This document shows, one piece after another, positions 12,852-15,923 of a DNA stretch of 15,923 nucleotides. The stretch's first letter is position 1. Each line of letters opens with the position of its first letter. The notes beneath the pieces are model-generated. The model was given only the letters and a program-made list of their open reading frames with translations, made no database searches and had not been told where the DNA came from. Both the position numbers and the translations under genes were made by a program. The stretch spans positions 1 to 15,923 of the forward strand of contig PFUC01000083.1 of the NCBI GenBank assembly GCA_002789895.1, in the 5' to 3' direction. The stretch is from Candidatus Collierbacteria bacterium CG_4_9_14_3_um_filter_43_16. GTDB taxonomy: Bacteria; Patescibacteriota; Microgenomatia; UBA1400; MFAQ01.

Positions 12852-12990
12852 GGTGCAGAAGTCTAGCCAACAAACCGCACGGACCATGTCCATGTTGAGA
12901 AATATTCCTGCAAAATCCCAGGTATGCACCGCGGGACGAGGCTTACCCGAGACAGGTACGCGGGAGTACGGTTTTTGGCGGACTTCGAAC
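12852..12990 (+). ncRNA. Structured RNA, candidate riboswitch-like leader of the HMA chaperone
   Basis: A 17-bp closing stem joins both ends: GAAGTC (12858-12863) with GACTTC (12981-12986), GCCAA (12866-12870) with TTGGC (12975-12979), and AAACCG (12872-12877) with CGGTTT (12969-12974). Only a TA/G internal loop and one bulged C interrupt it. Inside are three hairpins: GGAC/GTCC (12881-12891); CCTG/CAGG (12907-12922); and CCGCG (12929-12933)/CGCGG (12959-12963), which encloses TACC (12944-12947)/GGTA (12955-12958). It ends 20 nt before ATG 13007. Not matched to TPP, SAM, cobalamin, M-box, FMN, c-di-GMP or NiCo consensus cores that I know. A free-standing RNA or a repeat is also possible. Confidence 0.6.
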
Positions 12991-13006
12991 CAATAAAAAT
13001 ACCATT

Positions 13007-13261
13007 ATGTTTAACTTCTTCAAACCAAAATCCGAACCAACAACTGATAACCATGAACTAACAACTCTGGTTCTTCACCTCTCCGGCCTCCACTGCTCTT
13101 CCTGTGCCGTGAACATCGATCTGGCCCTCGAAGATCTCCCCGGAGTGATCGCCAAAACCAACTACGCCAAATCCGAAACGAGGATCACCTTCGACCCTTC
13201 CCAAACCACCCTGGACCAAATCCACTTCACCATCCGGAACTTAGGGTATAACATCTTATAG
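13007..13261 (+). CDS. HMA-domain copper chaperone (CopZ-like)
   Basis: An 84-residue protein: a short N-terminal extension (~1-18), then one heavy-metal-associated ferredoxin-like domain. The metal site is GLHCSSC (Cys30, Cys33). Downstream features LALEDLPGVIAKTNYAKSETRITFDPSQTTLDQIHFTIRNLGY follow the family's beta-alpha-beta-beta-alpha-beta pattern. Such proteins deliver Cu(I) to a CopA-type ATPase; the only one in the window is at 2910. No Shine-Dalgarno. The unusual leader RNA immediately upstream may control it. Its stop overlaps the convergent HIT gene by 6 nt. Confidence 0.9.
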   Translation: MFNFFKPKSEPTTDNHELTTLVLHLSGLHCSSCAVNIDLALEDLPGVIAKTNYAKSETRITFDPSQTTLDQIHFTIRNLGYNIL

Positions 13262-13615
13262 ATTCCTCAACACACCGTCCACATGTCTTGGCATGACATG
13301 CATGTGAATATGTCCTACATGCATGGGGTCGTTCTCTAGTTTGTATACATTATTATTCAACTTCAGCACATAAGCCGGGGCTTGCCACTTTTTAGTAAAC
13401 TTCTCCGCTAGGAAAACCACTAGCTTAAAAAAGTCACCAGGATCAGGCATGTCGGTCATCTCGCTGACATGTAGCTTCGGAAAAACTATAAAGTGCCCTT
13501 CCGTTTCCGGGTGTATCACTTTCATAGCCATATACTTCTCACCTTCCCAGACAATCTCATGATCTAGGTGTTTTGGATCTTTCAGTATCCGACAAAAGAC
13601 ACATGTATTATTCAT
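13256..13615 (-). CDS. HIT-family nucleotide hydrolase/transferase
   Basis: A 119-residue protein with the complete histidine triad HIHMH (His102, His104, His106) near the C-terminus, plus the zinc-type CVFC (Cys5, Cys8) and an extra His99. HIT enzymes hydrolyse nucleoside phosphoramidates, Ap4A-type dinucleotides or aminoacyl adenylates. It is the last gene of the minus-strand operon: its ATG overlaps the TGA of the synthetase-like gene by 4 nt, the tightest form of coupling. That context suggests removal of an adenylylated intermediate or by-product made by the upstream enzyme, as Hint1 does for aminoacyl-AMP. Substrate cannot be read from the sequence. Confidence 0.92.
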   Translation of the reverse strand: MNNTCVFCRILKDPKHLDHEIVWEGEKYMAMKVIHPETEGHFIVFPKLHVSEMTDMPDPGDFFKLVVFLAEKFTKKWQAPAYVLKLNNNVYKLENDPMHVGHIHMHVMPRHVDGVLRNL

Positions 13616-14949
13616 AATCCTAGTCTAGTTAAACAACACTCTATCATCAAGCCCACCTGCACAAAATCGTCCTTTGATATTGTATCCAAGTCAGTCATGA
13701 ACTTCAGCATGCCTTTCAGTGTATTGAAATAATAGTTTTGCCTTACCCCATCAACCACCCTTTTAGATTCTGCCAGTACTCTCGCCGGCTCCCCCGTCCG
13801 CAGTGCCGTCGCTTTGTGCGCGAGATGATTTGCGAACTTTTGCGTCTTTTTGTTTTTCACCACCGTTTTCTCACCCACTTTGGTAGCTAAGTTTTCCATT
13901 TCCTCGGCTATTTGTTCTTCAAATAAGTCACAGGCATCGGCACTCTCCACCAACGCCGTAATAACCTCCTCGTTATTTACAAAATCAAAGATATGTCCAC
14001 GCTTGGACAACATATTTTCCTCTCTTAGCATCGGCTTTGTCAGGGTTAGATAGACGGTTGCCCGCTTCAGCTTCTCTGCCGGTCTATGTTTCCCAAACTC
14101 CCCCAATATCTTCTTTATAGTCATTGCTTCACCCCTGGTGCCACTAGCTATCTTTCCAGTAAAACTTACTCCCGCTCCAAAAATCTGCACCCCCCTTTCT
14201 TGTCCCTCTTTTTCCGACAACACAAATGCCGTGTCCCCTACCTCTGCCTTATCATCCACAAGAACAGCCAAGTCTGCCATGGTAGCGTCTATCAGTGTTT
14301 GTGTTGCCACGAAAAGAGCCCCTGTTGCTGTCAGTTCTCCTGATTTTTGTATTGTCACCACTCTTCCTCCTTGAACAAAAGGTAAGAAACCAGACCCTGA
14401 CCACATAGAATTTAGTTTGTGCACCTTATCTCCAGATACTAGCTGTAACTCAGCTTCGGACGCTATCTCGACTCCGAAACCAGCTTGTTTCAATGCCTGC
14501 TCTGTTTCCTGAGCCACAACTGAAAACACATCCACCCCGCTAGACCTAATCAATTCATTGACCGTTCGTATGTTTGCAACATCCTCACTTCGTTTTCTAT
14601 ATCTTTCCACCACCTCACTCACCGGAAAAGTTCCGGCCCTCATTAGTTCTACCGCTTCAGCGAGATTCAATCCCCAGGCCTCAGCCAAGCTCACCACAGC
14701 TCCTGCCGCCCTCGGACCCATATTGTTATTTATGAGTATCACGGGCAAATCACCACCCAAAGCGCTCTTGGTCTGCTCAGCTATTGCCAGTAAGAATAGA
14801 TGCCCCAAATGAGGTTCTTTACCCAAAGTAATACAGCACACCACCAACGGGTTCTCCGCTTGAAGCGTTTCATTTTCTTTATTTACCGTCAGCTCTGATA
14901 GTTCTGCTGGCTTCGCCGATAGTTTTAGTTTTTCGATGTATTTTTCCAT
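13612..14949 (-). CDS. Class I aminoacyl-tRNA synthetase-like protein
   Basis: A 445-residue protein. Near the N-terminus is a HIGH-type signature, TLGKEPHLGHLFLLAI (PHLGH, residues 46-50), and about 265 residues later a KMSKS-type loop, NMLSKRGHIFDF (~312-322), as in class I synthetases. Between them are Rossmann-like strands (VILINNN, LAVLVDD) and the segment QKSGELTATGALFVATQTL, similar in layout to the sugar/nucleotide-facing part of ArgRS and LysRS-I. The C-terminal ~110 residues are helical and do not show a standard anticodon-binding domain. HIGH is changed to HLGH and KMSKS to LSKR; both variants exist in active enzymes. Amino-acid and acceptor are unknown. It could make aminoacyl-AMP, aminoacylate a small molecule or an RNA, or be an editing/paralogue form. 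ATG 14949 follows the upstream gene by 7 nt. Confidence 0.65.
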   Translation of the reverse strand: MEKYIEKLKLSAKPAELSELTVNKENETLQAENPLVVCCITLGKEPHLGHLFLLAIAEQTKSALGGDLPVILINNNMGPRAAGAVVSLAEAWGLNLAEAVELMRAGTFPVSEVVERYRKRSEDVANIRTVNELIRSSGVDVFSVVAQETEQALKQAGFGVEIASEAELQLVSGDKVHKLNSMWSGSGFLPFVQGGRVVTIQKSGELTATGALFVATQTLIDATMADLAVLVDDKAEVGDTAFVLSEKEGQERGVQIFGAGVSFTGKIASGTRGEAMTIKKILGEFGKHRPAEKLKRATVYLTLTKPMLREENMLSKRGHIFDFVNNEEVITALVESADACDLFEEQIAEEMENLATKVGEKTVVKNKKTQKFANHLAHKATALRTGEPARVLAESKRVVDGVRQNYYFNTLKGMLKFMTDLDTISKDDFVQVGLMIECCLTRLGL

Positions 14950-14956
14950 GTTATTT

Positions 14957-15625
14957 TTATTTGATAACCGCTCCCATTATCTTGGGAACATATTTATTAA
15001 CCATGCTTCCATAGATTCTGAGCGACGTTTGCGGGTTACGGAGTTTTGTTTCCAATATTTCATCTTCAGTCATGAACACCGTTACAAAACCTCTCTCTGC
15101 TACAGACTCCACCGCTTGTTTATAATGGCTAACTGACGGTCTTCCGCCACCGGAATCAGCTATCGTTATGTCCCATATCAGTTCATTGATCAAATGCAAA
15201 TAGCAGATCAGGAATGCATCAACGGTGAAGACCTCAGTGTTGATTCCCAGTACTGCCAAATCTCCCTCGGGAAGTAAACTCACCATTTGTTCTACAGCCG
15301 CCGCCGCCGTTGTCATCACCGGCACGTACAGCTTGCCCCTGGTATCTACCCCCTCCATCAGGTGACACCCTAAAGTCTCTTTGGGGTTTAGTCCTACAAC
15401 TGATTTATCCCACGCTTTCGTCCATAAAAAAGCTTCCCGTGGTCTCGAGCTCAACTCATCCAATAATGTAGCCGTAATTTGGGATAAGTCAGGTTCAGGT
15501 GAATCAATATTTACATAGCAAGTAAAGGGATTCTCTCCATAAGTTTCCCTCCCTTTCTTCTCGGCATATACAGCTTGAATTAGTTTTTCTTTTTCGAATA
15601 ATGGTGTGTTGGGTGTTTTTTCCAT
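14957..15625 (-). CDS. Unrecognised 222-aa protein, first gene of the attenuated operon
   Basis: No family recognised. The protein looks soluble and mixed alpha/beta, with no signal peptide or long membrane helix. Notable stretches are NPFTCYVNIDSPEPD, GCHLMEGVDTRGKLYVPVMTTAAAAVEQM, LLPEGDLAVLGIN and the Gly-rich ADSGGGRPSVSHY, followed by FMTEDEILETKLR. ATG 15625 is chosen because an upstream TTG (15664) lies inside the terminator hairpin. It directly follows a leader-peptide attenuator and is followed by the synthetase-like and HIT genes, so it very likely works in the same pathway. The Gly-rich loop and acidic motif might be a ligand site, but this is a guess. Confidence 0.8.
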   Translation of the reverse strand: MEKTPNTPLFEKEKLIQAVYAEKKGRETYGENPFTCYVNIDSPEPDLSQITATLLDELSSRPREAFLWTKAWDKSVVGLNPKETLGCHLMEGVDTRGKLYVPVMTTAAAAVEQMVSLLPEGDLAVLGINTEVFTVDAFLICYLHLINELIWDITIADSGGGRPSVSHYKQAVESVAERGFVTVFMTEDEILETKLRNPQTSLRIYGSMVNKYVPKIMGAVIK

Positions 15626-15640
15626 AGGCTTTTTGATCAC

Positions 15641-15687
15641 AAAAAAGACTCCCCATGGAGCCAAAGCTGGCTTCTTGGGGAGTCTTT
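15641..15687 (-). terminator. Attenuator terminator before the synthetase-like operon
   Basis: An 11-bp perfect stem, AAAGACTCCCC/GGGGAGTCTTT (plus-strand arms 15677-15687 and 15644-15654), contains an inner AGCCA/TGGCT hairpin. On the minus strand the T-run continues through 15641. It ends 16 nt before the first structural gene, so it can only act as a conditional stop. Confidence 0.85.
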
Positions 15688-15738
15688 CTGGTTGTTACTT
15701 TGTTATTCCGTTATTACTCCATCGCAAGAAAAGCCAAC
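15666..15738 (-). promoter_or_regulatory. Antiterminator pairing in the attenuator
   Basis: Leader bases 15738-15725 (GTTGGCTTTTCTTG) pair with 15677-15666 (CAAGAAGCCAGC), 12 pairs including one G-U, with a two-base TT bulge. Leader bases 15720-15716 (GGAGT) pair with 15683-15679 (ACTCC). The second set occupies most of the terminator's 5' arm, so the two folds exclude each other. Confidence 0.7.
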
Positions 15739-15792
15739 TAAGGCCATAAAACGGCGGTACCAAAATGCTTGCGGTGTATTGATAACAATCAT
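15703..15792 (-). CDS. Leader peptide of 29 codons (attenuation)
   Basis: A small frame from ATG 15792 to TAA 15703 begins a few nt after the promoter at 15803-15808 and lies entirely upstream of the attenuator. It contains the run PQAFWYRRF (codons 8-15): four aromatic residues and two arginines in seven codons, with all three aromatic amino acids adjacent. Such a run is the hallmark of ribosome-stalling leader peptides. The codons after it (Val19-Cys23 and Gly25-Val26) are complementary to the loop and 5' arm of the downstream terminator, so a ribosome stalled on FWYRRF would leave them free to form an antiterminator. Coding is inferred from this arrangement; the peptide itself likely has no other role. 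Confidence 0.75.
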   Translation of the reverse strand: MIVINTPQAFWYRRFMALVGFSCDGVITE

Positions 15793-15802
15793 AACTTCCC
15801 GT

Positions 15803-15811
15803 AGTATATCA
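15803..15811 (-). promoter_or_regulatory. Extended -10 promoter of the attenuated operon
   Basis: On the minus strand TGA-TATACT (plus 15803-15811) is an extended -10 (TGn directly before the hexamer). Expected start ~15796, only ~4 nt before the leader-peptide ATG. A -35 is not clear, as is common for extended -10 promoters. Confidence 0.55.
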
Positions 15812-15923
15812 CAACCTGTTATTGATCGAGATAACACTACATTTCTTCCGGGCTAGACCAAACTCTACACAGGATTCGATACTGGTTTTACCCTTAACAA
15901 GTCCCAGGAGAACAAGGCTAAGA
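15812..15923. other. Window edge, no assignable feature
   Basis: Short frames are open on both strands (for example a minus-strand frame ending in a TGA near 15810), but the stretch is too short to judge. No tRNA or hairpin of note was found. Confidence 0.4.

Noticed and set aside
12863..13054. Minus-strand ORF of 63 codons
   Set aside because: It is the antisense of the structured RNA and of the chaperone start; no promoter was seen and stem sequences explain its openness.
15626..15664. Longer start (TTG 15664) for the 222-aa protein
   Set aside because: It would begin inside the attenuator terminator hairpin; the ATG at 15625 fits the regulatory layout.

Overview
The window looks like a piece of a small-genome bacterium, most plausibly a Candidate Phyla Radiation (Patescibacteria) lineage. 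That assignment is inference, resting on gene content (three DUF1573 genes in a row, a UreH-cupredoxin fusion, a short HMA chaperone), on scarce Shine-Dalgarno sequences, and on -10 boxes that repeatedly sit only 7-14 nt upstream of start codons, implying leaderless or near-leaderless mRNAs. TGA is an ordinary stop codon (ends of the parE-like, arsR-YHS, DUF1573 and aaRS-like genes), so the glycine-TGA lineages are excluded.

Region 1 (1-2110) is accessory. It holds a terminator, a MntA-type nucleotidyltransferase with its HEPN partner broken by a one-base insertion, a small membrane protein also broken by one base, an intact Phd/ParE-like toxin-antitoxin pair under an AT-rich dyad, a candidate small RNA with a near-consensus promoter and terminator, and a 49-codon minus-strand gene whose promoter lies inside an inverted repeat.

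Region 2 (2120-11170) is a long metal/thiol operon: an ArsR repressor fused to a YHS metal-binding domain, a Cu+ P1B-type ATPase, an OmpR-type response regulator and histidine kinase, a membrane-anchored Cys-rich protein, three DUF1573 proteins with different N-termini (Cys-rich/CcmH-like, bare anchor, rhodanese) and a CcdA/DsbD-type thiol-electron transporter. Start/stop overlaps indicate co-expression. The inferred job is copper sensing and export, plus thiol or copper handling outside the membrane with electrons supplied by CcdA. A separately promoted UreH-cupredoxin fusion (11215) and an HMA chaperone (13007) complete the copper set. Palindromic intergenic-type repeats have entered coding sequence in frame at several points.

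Region 3 (12325-13006) holds a decayed VapBC pair and a strongly structured RNA of about 135 nt immediately upstream of the HMA chaperone.

Region 4 (13256-15810, minus strand) is the most novel part: an operon of an unrecognised 222-aa protein, a class I aminoacyl-tRNA-synthetase-like protein and a HIT hydrolase. A classical ribosome-mediated attenuator precedes it: a 29-codon leader peptide with the run Phe-Trp-Tyr-Arg-Arg-Phe, a 17-bp antiterminator and a competing terminator just before the first gene. The last ~110 bases show nothing that can be assigned.
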